Below are positions 16,387 to 25,282 of a stretch of 64,000 nucleotides of DNA, piece after piece. Source of the stretch: Flavobacterium indicum GPTSA100-9 = DSM 17447 (GTDB lineage: Bacteria; Bacteroidota; Bacteroidia; Flavobacteriales; Flavobacteriaceae); the NCBI RefSeq assembly GCF_000455605.1, contig NC_017025.1, positions 1,364,001 through 1,428,000 on the forward strand, written 5' to 3'. Both the position numbers and the translations under genes were made by a program. The notes beneath the pieces were generated by a model that saw nothing but the letters and a program-made list of their open reading frames with translations, was not told the DNA's origin and made no database searches. How positions within the stretch are numbered: the stretch's first letter is position 1; the number at the start of each line of letters is the position of its first letter.

Positions 16387-16938
16387 ATGGAGAAATTCAC
16401 TAATGAATCTATAGATTTAGAAAGTTTACCAAAATTTGAAGAAGTAATTTTTACACCTTTACAAAGCAACTATTTTAATGTATTGGTGTTTAATTTAGTT
16501 TTGGTACTAGCGGTTAGTTTACTTTTTTATATCGGATTGGAATGGTTTGCATATCTATCGATGTTTAAAAACAGTGTCGTATTTGTTCCTATAATCTTAA
16601 TTTTACTCTTTAGTATTGCTTTTATTTTACTTAAACTCGGATTTAAGAAAAGAGGATTTGCAATTCGGAATCACGATATAATTTATAGAAGTGGCATTAT
16701 TTCTGAAAACACTATAATTGTACCCTATAACCGGGTACAACATGTTGCTATTCATAGAGGGTTCATTTCTAGAAAACTGAATTTAGCAACAATACAATTA
16801 TATACTGCTGGGGAAAATAGTGCTGATATTAAAATTCCAGGATTACTTGATGAAGAAGCTATTAAAATCAAAGAATTAGTTTCAAGTAAAATTAATTTAC
16901 AACAACAATTTAGTACTGATAATCATCCTAATGAATAA
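16387..16938 (+). CDS. Bacterial PH domain membrane protein, YdbS-like
   Basis: A 183-aa protein with two membrane helices (about 30-53 and 62-87) followed by a bPH_2 domain (about 88-170) containing RNHDIIYRSGIISENTIIVP and the NRVQHVAIHRGFISRKLNLATIQLYTAG signature. It resembles the YdbS half of the Bacillus YdbS/YdbT pair. Function is unknown; the pair has been linked to envelope stress and bacteriocin resistance in Firmicutes. It overlaps the next gene by 8 bp, indicating translational coupling, and is inserted inside the menaquinone operon. Confidence 0.85.
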   Translation: MEKFTNESIDLESLPKFEEVIFTPLQSNYFNVLVFNLVLVLAVSLLFYIGLEWFAYLSMFKNSVVFVPIILILLFSIAFILLKLGFKKRGFAIRNHDIIYRSGIISENTIIVPYNRVQHVAIHRGFISRKLNLATIQLYTAGENSADIKIPGLLDEEAIKIKELVSSKINLQQQFSTDNHPNE

Positions 16939-18433
16939 TTTTTCTATACCTCAAAAACAATCGTTATTAGGTGTGGTTGTAATGTTTGTAAATACATTGC
17001 AAAAATTAGTACGCGCTTTTTGGCCTATTTTGTTGATTAGTATAGTTAAACTGAATGCAACTAATAAACTTATTTTTTTTACTTCGATTGTAATCGGGAT
17101 TGTTTTAGTAGGAATCTATGCTTTTATACAATATTTTAATTTTACTTTTTATATTGATGATAAAACGGATGAATTTGTAATTAATAAGGGTGTTTTAAAT
17201 AAATCTAAAATTGCCATTCAGTTGAATAAAATTCAACAAGTAACCATCAATCAAACGATTTTGCAACGAATTATTGGTGTTTATAAATTAGAAATCGATA
17301 CGGCCGGAAGTGATAGTAAAGAAGTTACGATAAATGCCCTGAACCATGAATTAGCGTTATTATTGAAAGAAAAGTTAGTTCAAGTTAGTACTAAAAATGA
17401 TTCAATAGTAGAAAGTCAACAGAATGAAGCAGAGAAAGTTGAAATGAACAGTTCTACATTCTTTAAAGCGAGTATAAGCAGTTTGTTAAAAATAGGATTA
17501 ACTTCAAACTACATCAAAAGTTTATCACTGTTACTTTTTTTTATTGCTTCTGCTTTTGAGAATTTAAATAAATTATCAGCAGAAACCGAATTGTACGAAT
17601 CAAAAGTAGCATTGTTTTTCTCAAATTTATCAATTGCTACCGCCGTGTTTTTTGTTGGAATTGTATTAATTTCAGTGATTTTAATTATAAATTTAGTCAG
17701 AACTATTGTTAAATATTATGATTTTACGATAGTAAAAAATAACGATTCATTATCAATGCAATTCGGATTATTTAATACAAAAAATACATTGATGAATCCT
17801 GATAAAGTTCAAAAATTAAAAGTAACTCAGAATTATTTTCAAAGAAAATTAGACGTTTTGACCATTGAAGTTAATCAGGCGTCTAATGGTTTTGAAAATG
17901 AAAAAGATAAATTACAAATTCCGGCTTGTTCAGAATCAGAATCGGAAACGATCTTAAAATTAATTTACAATCAATATCCAATAAAAGGGCAAGTACTCAG
18001 TCCAAATATTCGAAAATTAGTTATAAATGCATTTTTTTTAATTCTATTTCCTATACTTATTTCGTTTATTTTGAATGAAAAATTTGAATTCGTTTCAAGA
18101 ATATATTGGATTTTTTTGTGTCTTATTTATCTTGTTTTGAATTCAATTTTAGTTTATAAATCATATAAGCACTATAAATTATTTGTATCAGATAAATATA
18201 TCATAAAGCAAGAAGGAGCTTGGGATATTGATACAATTATTATTGAACCACATAAAATTCAAACCATTGCAACTCATCAATATTTTTGGCAAAAAAAATC
18301 GAATATTGGTTCAATAACTTTATCTACCGCAGGTGGAAATCTTAATTTTTCAACAGCTAATTTTTCTGAAATGAAACAATTGGTTAATTATTGGTTATAT
18401 CAAGTAGAAACAACAAATAAATCATGGATTTAA
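16931..18433 (+). CDS. Multi-PH-domain membrane protein, YdbT-like
   Basis: A 500-aa membrane protein with repeated units of paired helices plus bPH_2 domains: strands around residues 75-155 (DEFVINKGVLNKSKIAIQLNKIQQVTINQ), 265-345 (LSMQFGLFNTKNTLMNPDKVQKLKV) and 410-490 (KYIIKQEGAWDIDTIIIEPHKIQTIA). This three-domain layout is that of YdbT, the partner of YdbS. It overlaps the preceding gene by 8 bp and the following one by 10 bp. The pair likely forms one inner-membrane complex; its connection to menaquinone synthesis is only positional. Confidence 0.85.
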   Translation: MNNFSIPQKQSLLGVVVMFVNTLQKLVRAFWPILLISIVKLNATNKLIFFTSIVIGIVLVGIYAFIQYFNFTFYIDDKTDEFVINKGVLNKSKIAIQLNKIQQVTINQTILQRIIGVYKLEIDTAGSDSKEVTINALNHELALLLKEKLVQVSTKNDSIVESQQNEAEKVEMNSSTFFKASISSLLKIGLTSNYIKSLSLLLFFIASAFENLNKLSAETELYESKVALFFSNLSIATAVFFVGIVLISVILIINLVRTIVKYYDFTIVKNNDSLSMQFGLFNTKNTLMNPDKVQKLKVTQNYFQRKLDVLTIEVNQASNGFENEKDKLQIPACSESESETILKLIYNQYPIKGQVLSPNIRKLVINAFFLILFPILISFILNEKFEFVSRIYWIFLCLIYLVLNSILVYKSYKHYKLFVSDKYIIKQEGAWDIDTIIIEPHKIQTIATHQYFWQKKSNIGSITLSTAGGNLNFSTANFSEMKQLVNYWLYQVETTNKSWI

Positions 18434-18816
18434 TACTACATTATTTTTCAAAAGTTATCTTAATTGGATTTGGAATATTTCTTATCTGGTCAAGTTATAT
18501 GATGTTTTTTAAATCAGAAAAAACAAAATCTATAATTGCACTTGCTGGTTCTACCATTTTTATAAATTTTTTTGAATTATCCATAAGATGTATTGTTGGT
18601 TTTGCCTTTTTAAATTATTTTACTAATAATAATTATTTTTTTAATTGGATTGGTTATTTTTTAATTTTTTCCGCAATTTTGATAATGTTTTTGCCTATTA
18701 AATTACATAATTCATTTTCTCGAAATGCAGCAAATAAACTCAAACCAATATATCTTAAAATAGCTTCTCTAATTTCATTAATTGCAGGTTTGTCTTTAAT
18801 TTATACTATTATTTAA
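18424..18816 (+). CDS. Hypothetical four-helix membrane protein
   Basis: A 130-aa protein with four strongly hydrophobic segments (about 8-28, 36-60, 74-95 and 108-129) and few charged residues apart from KSEKTKS and KLHNSFSRNAANKLKP loops. I recognise no family. It overlaps the YdbT-like gene by 10 bp and is 3 bp before menA, so it is a translationally coupled member of the operon. A function as a small partner of the PH-domain proteins is conceivable but unsupported. Confidence 0.65.
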   Translation: MDLILHYFSKVILIGFGIFLIWSSYMMFFKSEKTKSIIALAGSTIFINFFELSIRCIVGFAFLNYFTNNNYFFNWIGYFLIFSAILIMFLPIKLHNSFSRNAANKLKPIYLKIASLISLIAGLSLIYTII

Positions 18817-18819
18817 ACT

Positions 18820-19713
18820 ATGAAAAACTGGATTCAAGCAGCACGATTACGAACATTACCACTATCTGTATCTGGAATTTTAGTAGGAAGTGCTTATGCT
18901 TATTACCAAAATCAATTTGATGGAATCATTTTTACACTAGCAATTTTAACAACCTTAGCTTTTCAAATATTATCCAATTTTGCTAATGATTATGGCGATG
19001 GAGTAAAAGGTACAGATGCCAATAGAGTAGGAGAAAAACGTTTGGTAGCTTCTGGTGAAGTTACATCTGCACAAATGAAACAAGCCGTGATTGTCACGGG
19101 GCTTATTTCTTTACTATTAGCTCTCAGTTTAATCTTTGTTTCTTTTGGACAAGACCATTTTTTATTTAGTTTATTGTTCTTAGTTTTAGGATTAGCGTCT
19201 ATTGCTGCAGCCATTAAATATACAGTCGGAAAAAATGCTTATGGATATAGTGGTTTTGGTGATGTGTTTGTTTTTATCTTTTTTGGATTGGTTTCTGTTT
19301 TAGGTTCAAATTTTTTATTTACCAAAACATTGGATTGGAAATTAATTTTACCAGCAATAGCTATAGGTCTTTTAAGTGTTGCGGTTTTAAATTTGAACAA
19401 TATGCGTGATATTGAAAATGATAAAATAGCCAATAAAAATACATTAGTAGTAAAAAAGGGTTTAGCTTGGGCCAAAAAATACCATGAAGTGATTATTTTA
19501 GTTGCATCTTTGTCTTTTATGTTATTTTGCACGTTGTTACGAGTACCGTTATTTCCTATATTAGCCATTAATATTCCTCTTATATTTCATTTAAGAAAAA
19601 TTAAATCGGCCCAACATTATGCTGATTTTGAGCCTGAATTAAAAAAAGTGGCTTTAAGTACTTTTGCATTAAGTCTACTATTTTGGGTATCTTTACTGAT
19701 TAACAACATCTAA
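18820..19713 (+). CDS. menA: 1,4-Dihydroxy-2-naphthoate polyprenyltransferase
   Basis: A 297-aa UbiA-superfamily prenyltransferase with about nine helices; it attaches the polyprenyl chain to 1,4-dihydroxy-2-naphthoate with loss of CO2, in the inner membrane. The two Asp-rich Mg-diphosphate motifs are visible: NFANDYGDGVKGTD (about residues 55-68) and NNMRDIENDKIANKNT (about 193-208). WIQAARLRTLPLSVSGILVG is the canonical MenA N terminus. It comes 3 bp after the four-helix protein and 10 bp before the UPF0173 gene. Confidence 0.95.
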   Translation: MKNWIQAARLRTLPLSVSGILVGSAYAYYQNQFDGIIFTLAILTTLAFQILSNFANDYGDGVKGTDANRVGEKRLVASGEVTSAQMKQAVIVTGLISLLLALSLIFVSFGQDHFLFSLLFLVLGLASIAAAIKYTVGKNAYGYSGFGDVFVFIFFGLVSVLGSNFLFTKTLDWKLILPAIAIGLLSVAVLNLNNMRDIENDKIANKNTLVVKKGLAWAKKYHEVIILVASLSFMLFCTLLRVPLFPILAINIPLIFHLRKIKSAQHYADFEPELKKVALSTFALSLLFWVSLLINNI

Positions 19714-19723
19714 AAATTATACT

Positions 19724-20401
19724 ATGAAAATTACTTTTTACGGACACGCTTGTTTAGGAATTCAAATTAATGATGTACATGTTTTAGTTGATCCATTTAT
19801 TACAGGTAATCCAAAAGCTGCTCACATCAATATTGATGAGCTTAAAGCAGATTATATTTTACTTACGCATGCGCATCAAGATCATATATTAGATGCAGAA
19901 GTTATAGCCAAGAGAACAGATGCGGTTATCATTTCAAATTATGAAATTGCTTCATACTATGGAAATAAGGGGTTTCAATTCCATCCCATGAATCATGGTG
20001 GTAGCTGGGATTTTGAATTTGGAACAGTAAAATATGTAAATGCCATTCATACTTCATCTTTCCCAGATGGGAGTTATGGGGGGCAACCTGGAGGATTTGT
20101 AATTGAAGGGGAACATAAAAATATTTACATTGCTGGTGATACTGCTTTAACAATGGATATGAAATTAATTCCTTTACGCACAACATTAGATTTAGCCATT
20201 TTACCTATTGGAAGCAATTTTACAATGGATGTGGAAGATGCAATTGTGGCGTCTGATTTTGTAGCTTGTGATAAAGTATTAGGATACCATTTTGATACTT
20301 TTGGATACATTGAAATTGATCATGAAGAAGCCAAGCGTAAATTTTTCGAAAAAGGAAAAGATTTAATGTTATTAGAAATTGGTCAAAGTATTGATTTATA
20401 A
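19724..20401 (+). CDS. UPF0173 metal-dependent hydrolase (metallo-beta-lactamase fold)
   Basis: A 225-aa soluble enzyme of the UPF0173 group. The metal-binding motif HAHQDH (about residues 48-53), FYGHACLGI at the N terminus, a central HTSSFPDG histidine, GDT at about 139-141 and a C-terminal YHFDTF histidine complete a dinuclear zinc site. The biochemical substrate of UPF0173 proteins is not known. It lies 10 bp after menA and is probably the last gene of the menB operon; a role in quinone metabolism would be inference from position. Confidence 0.9.
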   Translation: MKITFYGHACLGIQINDVHVLVDPFITGNPKAAHINIDELKADYILLTHAHQDHILDAEVIAKRTDAVIISNYEIASYYGNKGFQFHPMNHGGSWDFEFGTVKYVNAIHTSSFPDGSYGGQPGGFVIEGEHKNIYIAGDTALTMDMKLIPLRTTLDLAILPIGSNFTMDVEDAIVASDFVACDKVLGYHFDTFGYIEIDHEEAKRKFFEKGKDLMLLEIGQSIDL

Positions 20402-20475
20402 AAATTGGTATAAAATTTGACATTACATTACAAATTTTCAATTGAACATACTTTCAATTGATCTTAATTTAGAAC

Positions 20476-21666
20476 ATGAAAAAACTAGTATTCTTTTTAT
20501 TTATTTCAACATTTTCATTGGCTCAGAAAGATGGATTTTGGGATAAAGAACGCGCTTTTACAAAAGAAATTAAATTAGGTTCAGGAAATCGTACCTTAGT
20601 TAAAGTAGATGAATTGCCTGAAGGTACTTCCGAATTTGTATATCGTATCAGTCTCATCGACGAAAACGGAAAAATTACAACGAGCTTGGCTTCCGTTTTA
20701 AAAGCTATTCCAGATCCAACCGGAATCAGTCAGGGTACGGCAGGAGCCATTACGCTTACTAATGCGGTTTCAGGTGACGATACTTGTATTTACGGAATTT
20801 TTACTTCAGAAAAAGCAGGTACTCAATTTCTTAAAGATGGTAAAGTAGATAAAGCCTGTTACAGTGTTAAAGAAGCGATAAATAAGGATAGTAAAGTAAT
20901 TTCTATAAAAAATACTTCTTGTTTAGAACATGCGCCCAATATTTGGTTTGCGTTTGAAAATAAAAATTGGGTCATGTCAACCAAAATTGTATTAGAAGTT
21001 GTGGCTTGGGTGGATTACAAAATGAGTAGAGGTTGGAATTTGGAAACCAAAAAGGAATTAATGGCAATAGGAGAACGATTGGATTGGTATAAAAAATCGC
21101 CCAAACCTGACGCATTTTTGGCTCAATTCATGGAAAGTTTTGCTGCTAAATATAAATACTCAGAATTTAAACAATTGCTTCCTGTGGAAAAAACAAGAGC
21201 AATAGAATTAATTAAAGAAGAAGCTATTAAACAATCGAAGCAAACCAATAGCTATTTAAAAGAAATTCGTTATGATATAAGAATGTTAATGATGAATAAT
21301 AAAGATAAAGAAGCTATTGATAAATACCAACAATTGGTTTTTGATAAAGCATTAGCTACGGATTTAGATTATTCTCAAATGGGCGCTTTGTATCTTAAAA
21401 CGAAACAGTTTACGAAAGCAGAAACGTATTTTAATAAAGCTATTTCTTTAAATAAAGCTGAAATTAGATACCAATTAAATTTAGCTCATGTTTATTTATT
21501 TACTGATCGAGTTTCGGATGCTAAAAAAATTCATGAGCAATATAAAAACCAAAATATTTCTGAATACGTGAGTTGGATTGAAGCCACGAAATCTGATTTT
21601 GAAAGTTTTGAAAAAGCTGGATTGCCAACACAAAATTTCAAAAAGATTTTAAGAATACTTGATTAA
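20476..21666 (+). CDS. Exported TPR-containing protein of unknown function
   Basis: A 396-aa protein with a signal peptide (1-16, ending SLAQ). The N-terminal half (about 20-160) is a beta-type region that I do not recognise and contains four Cys that could form two disulfides (DDTCIYG, KACYSV, TSCLEH and none later). The C-terminal part (about 265-385) holds tetratricopeptide-like repeats, best seen in QMGALYLKTKQFTKAETYFNKAISLNKAEI and the next repeat starting NLAHVYLF. It probably scaffolds protein contacts in the periplasm. It sits between the UPF0173 gene and menC on the same strand. Confidence 0.75.
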   Translation: MKKLVFFLFISTFSLAQKDGFWDKERAFTKEIKLGSGNRTLVKVDELPEGTSEFVYRISLIDENGKITTSLASVLKAIPDPTGISQGTAGAITLTNAVSGDDTCIYGIFTSEKAGTQFLKDGKVDKACYSVKEAINKDSKVISIKNTSCLEHAPNIWFAFENKNWVMSTKIVLEVVAWVDYKMSRGWNLETKKELMAIGERLDWYKKSPKPDAFLAQFMESFAAKYKYSEFKQLLPVEKTRAIELIKEEAIKQSKQTNSYLKEIRYDIRMLMMNNKDKEAIDKYQQLVFDKALATDLDYSQMGALYLKTKQFTKAETYFNKAISLNKAEIRYQLNLAHVYLFTDRVSDAKKIHEQYKNQNISEYVSWIEATKSDFESFEKAGLPTQNFKKILRILD

Positions 21667-21767
21667 TTAATTTAGTAAAGTTTTAATTTTAATTAATGGA
21701 ACTTTAAAATTCTAATATACTATTCAAAATTGGTTCATTGTAAAGTCACTTGCAGTTAAATTAAATT

Positions 21768-22802
21768 ATGAAAGCTACTTACCATAAATATATTTTACAA
21801 TTTAAACGTCCAAGTGGGACTTCACGTGGGGTTTTAACTGAAAAGGAAACTTGGTTTATTGTTTTAGAACAAGACGGTAAAAAAGGAATAGGTGAGTGTG
21901 GAATATTAAGAACGCTTTCCATTGATGATCGACCAGATTATGAAGATAAATTACGTTGGACCTGTGAAAATATTCATTTAGGTAAAGAGGAACTTTGGAA
22001 GGCATTACTTGAGTTTCCTTCTATTCAATTTGGAGTTGAAATGGCTTTTTTGTCGCTCGAAAACGAAAATCCATTTGAATTATATCCATCTGCTTTTACA
22101 GAAGGAGAAAAAGCAATTTCAATTAATGGCTTGGTTTGGATGGGTTCTCCCGAATTCATGAAAGCACAAATTGAAGAAAAATTAGAACAAGGTTTTACCT
22201 GCATTAAGTTAAAAATTGGTGCTATTGATTTTCAGCAAGAATTAGATTTATTGGCTTATATTCGTTCTCATTTTGATGAAAAAACCATTGAAATTAGAGT
22301 AGATGCAAATGGAGCTTTTCATTCTTCGGAAGCTTTAAATAAACTTATTCAACTTCATGTGTATAAGTTACATAGTATAGAACAACCAATTAAAGCAGGT
22401 CAAATAACTGAAATGTCTGATTTGTGTCAAAAAACGCCGTTTCCAATTGCTTTAGACGAGGAACTTATTGGTGTTTTTACCTATGAAGAGAAAGTGACAT
22501 TATTAGATACTATTCAACCCCAATATATAATTTTAAAACCCAGTTTGATTGGTGGTATAAAAGGAAGTTTGGAGTGGATTCGAATAGCGGAAGAACGCAA
22601 TATTGGGTGGTGGATTACTTCGGCATTAGAAAGTAATATTGGCTTGAATGCCATTGCTCAATTCACTTTTACTTTGAAAAGTGATATGCCACAAGGGTTA
22701 GGAACAGGCGGATTATATACTAATAATTTCGAATGCCCTTTACGTATAGAAAAAGGTGAATTAATTTATTATAATAAGAGGGAATGGGAAGTTGCATTTT
22801 AA
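21768..22802 (+). CDS. menC: o-Succinylbenzoate synthase
   Basis: A 344-aa member of the enolase superfamily that dehydrates SHCHC to o-succinylbenzoate. The expected acid/base and metal residues are all recognisable: KLKIG (the KxK base, near residue 145), VDANGAF (metal Asp near 179), IEQP (metal Glu near 204), LDEEL (metal Asp near 228) and ILKPSLIGG (Lys near 260). Length is normal. It follows the TPR gene by 101 bp on the same strand, so it may have its own promoter. menE, menD, menF and menH are not in the window. Confidence 0.92.
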   Translation: MKATYHKYILQFKRPSGTSRGVLTEKETWFIVLEQDGKKGIGECGILRTLSIDDRPDYEDKLRWTCENIHLGKEELWKALLEFPSIQFGVEMAFLSLENENPFELYPSAFTEGEKAISINGLVWMGSPEFMKAQIEEKLEQGFTCIKLKIGAIDFQQELDLLAYIRSHFDEKTIEIRVDANGAFHSSEALNKLIQLHVYKLHSIEQPIKAGQITEMSDLCQKTPFPIALDEELIGVFTYEEKVTLLDTIQPQYIILKPSLIGGIKGSLEWIRIAEERNIGWWITSALESNIGLNAIAQFTFTLKSDMPQGLGTGGLYTNNFECPLRIEKGELIYYNKREWEVAF

Positions 22803-22806
22803 TTTT

Positions 22807-23274
22807 CTAATGTAAACTAATCACTTTGGTTATTTTCCAGATTTCATGTTCTTTTTTCCAAACAATTATGAATTTACTTGGTTTTGAAGGAGCAGTTGGT
22901 TCTTGATTATTGTAAAATCGGTGATACCCCATTTCAATAGCGCCATAATTTTGTATGGGGTAAACTTCTATAGAATTAGGAATAAGTATTCGAGTAACTT
23001 TTCCACAAATATTTGTTTTAGTTCCTTCTAAAAGAGCCTTCTTTGAAGTCATTAACCCTCCTTTGTCATGAAAAAATTCTATTGAGTCTGAATAAATAGC
23101 AGCTTGTTTTTCAATATCGCAAGTGTTATAAGCCTGAAAAAATTGGGCGTCCATTTGCTCAATTTCTTGTTGTAATTTAGAATCTATAATTTGGTATTTT
23201 AAATCGGATTGAACCGTACTTTTGCAACCAATTAAAACGATAAACAGCCAAAGTATCTGGAATTGTATTTTCAT
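22807..23274 (-). CDS. Exported NTF2-like (DUF4440-type) protein
   Basis: A 155-aa protein with a lipobox-type signal (LWLFIVLIGCKST, Cys17) and an NTF2-like cone fold: QEIEQMDAQFFQAYNTCDIEKQAAIYSDSIEFFHDKGG is the standard first helix pair and strand, ending in KFIIVWKKEHEIWKITKVIS. Such proteins bind small ligands or have minor enzyme activity; no specific role can be assigned. I start at ATG 23274, not at the in-frame ATG 23340, because the latter lies upstream of the terminator hairpin of the preceding gene and would hide the lipoprotein signal. It converges with menC, with 4 bp between the stops. Confidence 0.8.
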   Translation of the reverse strand: MKIQFQILWLFIVLIGCKSTVQSDLKYQIIDSKLQQEIEQMDAQFFQAYNTCDIEKQAAIYSDSIEFFHDKGGLMTSKKALLEGTKTNICGKVTRILIPNSIEVYPIQNYGAIEMGYHRFYNNQEPTAPSKPSKFIIVWKKEHEIWKITKVISLH

Positions 23275-23310
23275 TTTTACTCTTTTCTCAAATATATAAT
23301 TTTTTCTCAC

Positions 23311-23337
23311 AAAAAAAGCGACAATTAAGTCGCTTTT
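23311..23337 (-). terminator. Terminator of the 283-aa exported protein gene
   Basis: Stem AAAAGCGAC/GTCGCTTTT with a 6-nt loop; the seven A on the plus strand give a T7 run on the minus strand, three bases past the stop at 23340. Confidence 0.85.
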
Positions 23338-23339
23338 CA

Positions 23340-24191
23340 TTATTTACAAAGATTTTTATAATCTTCGGTTATTATCATAAAAGGTGTTAGATAGAAGTTA
23401 GAATATACTTCACTTTCAAAAGCTATTTTTTCCTTACTGGTTTTCAGTTTCTTTTTACCTTCTTTTATATCCGATTCCATTTTTTTATATTTTTGAAGAG
23501 CATCCTTTTTCATTTCCTTTGTAACATCAGGTTTTTCTTCAATTTTTTTATGAAATTCAGGGCAATCTTTAGTGATGTATTTTAAAATATTAATTATTTC
23601 AGTTTGTAAAGTGCTTTCTTTTTTAAATAAGTCAGCTAAACTAAAATCAAGAGGATTAATAGCTAAATTGTCTTTAGAATTGTTCATATAAAAAACGGTT
23701 CTTACATATCTGTTTTCAAAAATTACATTGTATCCATAATAATTTATAGAATCTTTTTTTATTAATGGAAGGAAAAAGCTTTTTCCAGAGTTGTATATTT
23801 CTCCATTATTATTAGTTTTCAATATTTGAAGACGTTTGAATTCCTTAACTTCATTCAATTCTTTATCAAAATAGCTTATTTGATCAATAGAATCAGCAGA
23901 AATTTGAATTTCTTTTTCAGAAGCATTTGTTCTAAATTTAATTTTTTTTCGATCTAAATTAAATTCAGGTTCCAATTCTTTTGGTTCAAATCCGAATGGA
24001 TTATTAATTTTTACCAAATTTGGTGAATCAAAATCTTGCACTTCACCCATTATGACTTTGCCATTGTTTAATTCTACTGTTGCAGGAATATACTTTGTTT
24101 TTCCAAAATATAATTCAACTATTGGTTTCTCTTGTGAAAGTGTGCAAGAAGAACTTAAAATTAAAAAAAAGTGAAATAAATATTTAGTCAT
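23340..24191 (-). CDS. Hypothetical exported protein (283 aa)
   Basis: I do not recognise the family. Residues 1-20 form a signal peptide (FFLILSSSCTLSQ), with either lipoprotein processing at Cys16 or ordinary cleavage after SQ. The first half looks beta-rich (VELNNGKVIMGEVQDFDSPNLVKI reads like an SH3/Sm-type strand series seen in many exported Bacteroidota proteins). The second half is helical and Lys/Glu-rich with coiled-coil character (about 215-260, EKPDVTKEMKKDALQKYKKM). A strong terminator follows directly. It is 15 bp downstream of the SRPBCC gene. Confidence 0.65.
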   Translation of the reverse strand: MTKYLFHFFLILSSSCTLSQEKPIVELYFGKTKYIPATVELNNGKVIMGEVQDFDSPNLVKINNPFGFEPKELEPEFNLDRKKIKFRTNASEKEIQISADSIDQISYFDKELNEVKEFKRLQILKTNNNGEIYNSGKSFFLPLIKKDSINYYGYNVIFENRYVRTVFYMNNSKDNLAINPLDFSLADLFKKESTLQTEIINILKYITKDCPEFHKKIEEKPDVTKEMKKDALQKYKKMESDIKEGKKKLKTSKEKIAFESEVYSNFYLTPFMIITEDYKNLCK

Positions 24192-24206
24192 AAACTTTTA
24201 AAATTA

Positions 24207-24599
24207 TTATAACTTATGCATATTAGATGCTAAAGTCTCAATAAATTTTCCAATGGGCCCTTTAACCATCATGGCCATCATTGGATTGAAATCACCTTCA
24301 AAAAACAATTGAACGTCAGTCGTAGCATCGCTTACCGTATCCAATTGAGCAGTTAGTGTAAAGGGTAACTTACTCGATGCGGCACCTAAAACTACTTTTG
24401 AATGAGGAGTTGCTTCTTTTTTAACCAATTTTATTTCAGGCATACCTTTTAATCCAAATTCGAAACAATTTTCATCAATTACTTCAAATTTAGCAATATT
24501 ATCAGGCATTAATTTTTCAAAATTCTTAATATCAGTTAATGCTTCAAATAAATAAGCGGCTGATTTTTCTACTTGTACTTTTGGACTTTCTAAGTTCAT
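24207..24599 (-). CDS. Small SRPBCC family protein
   Basis: A 130-aa single-domain START/polyketide-cyclase-like protein: SPKVQVEKSAAYLFEALTDIKNFEKLMPDN is the usual opening and the C-terminal helix GPIGKFIETLASNMHKL closes the cavity. It should bind a hydrophobic ligand in the cytoplasm; the ligand is unknown. It follows pyrE by 25 bp on the same strand, an association common in Flavobacteria, and is probably co-transcribed with it. Confidence 0.85.
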   Translation of the reverse strand: MNLESPKVQVEKSAAYLFEALTDIKNFEKLMPDNIAKFEVIDENCFEFGLKGMPEIKLVKKEATPHSKVVLGAASSKLPFTLTAQLDTVSDATTDVQLFFEGDFNPMMAMMVKGPIGKFIETLASNMHKL

Positions 24600-24624
24600 T
24601 ATTTTATTTTTTAATTTATAAACA

Positions 24625-25275
24625 TTATAATAGGGTAGCTCCCCATTCCGCTGGATTCGAATTCCAAGCTTGTAAAGTTTCTAGTTCTTCTTCAGAAACA
24701 TATTTTTTATCTACCGCTTTCTGAATTAAATTTTCATAATTACTTAACGTGTAAACTTCTAAATTTGCTTCTTCAATTTTTTCTTTTGAAATCGGGAAGC
24801 CATAAGTAAAAATAGCGGCCATACCTTTAACATTAGCGCCTTCATTTCTTAATGCTTCAACAGCTAATAAGCTACTTCCTCCAGTAGAAATTAAATCTTC
24901 AACTACTACTACATTTTGTCCTTTTTGTAAAAAACCTTCCACTTGATTTTGTCTTCCGTGTTTTTTTGGCTCTGGTCTAACATATACAAATGGTAATCCC
25001 ATGGCCTCAGCCACTAAAATTCCAATACCAATAGCTCCAGTTGCTACACCGGCAATCACATCAGGTCGACCAAATTTATCTTCAATGTGTTTCACAAATT
25101 CATCTCTAACATAATTTCTAACTGCTGGAAATGAAAGGATTATACGATTATCGCAATAAATTGGTGACTTCCAACCCGAAGCCCATGTAAAAGGATTTTT
25201 AGAATTCAGTTTAATTGCGTTTATTTGTAAAAGCAATTCGGCTGTTTGCTGTGCTGTGTTAACATTAAATATCAT
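24625..25275 (-). CDS. pyrE: Orotate phosphoribosyltransferase
   Basis: A 216-aa type I phosphoribosyltransferase converting orotate and PRPP to orotidine 5'-phosphate in pyrimidine synthesis. The PRPP-binding motif VVVVEDLISTGGSSL (about residues 118-132), the catalytic-loop segment RPEPKKHGRQNQVEG and the orotate-binding NPFTWASGWKSPIYCDNR near residue 28 are all intact. The start codon is only 7 bp from the divergent NUDIX start, so its promoter must lie within the NUDIX coding sequence. Confidence 0.96.
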   Translation of the reverse strand: MIFNVNTAQQTAELLLQINAIKLNSKNPFTWASGWKSPIYCDNRIILSFPAVRNYVRDEFVKHIEDKFGRPDVIAGVATGAIGIGILVAEAMGLPFVYVRPEPKKHGRQNQVEGFLQKGQNVVVVEDLISTGGSSLLAVEALRNEGANVKGMAAIFTYGFPISKEKIEEANLEVYTLSNYENLIQKAVDKKYVSEEELETLQAWNSNPAEWGATLL

Positions 25276-25282
25276 ACTGCAA

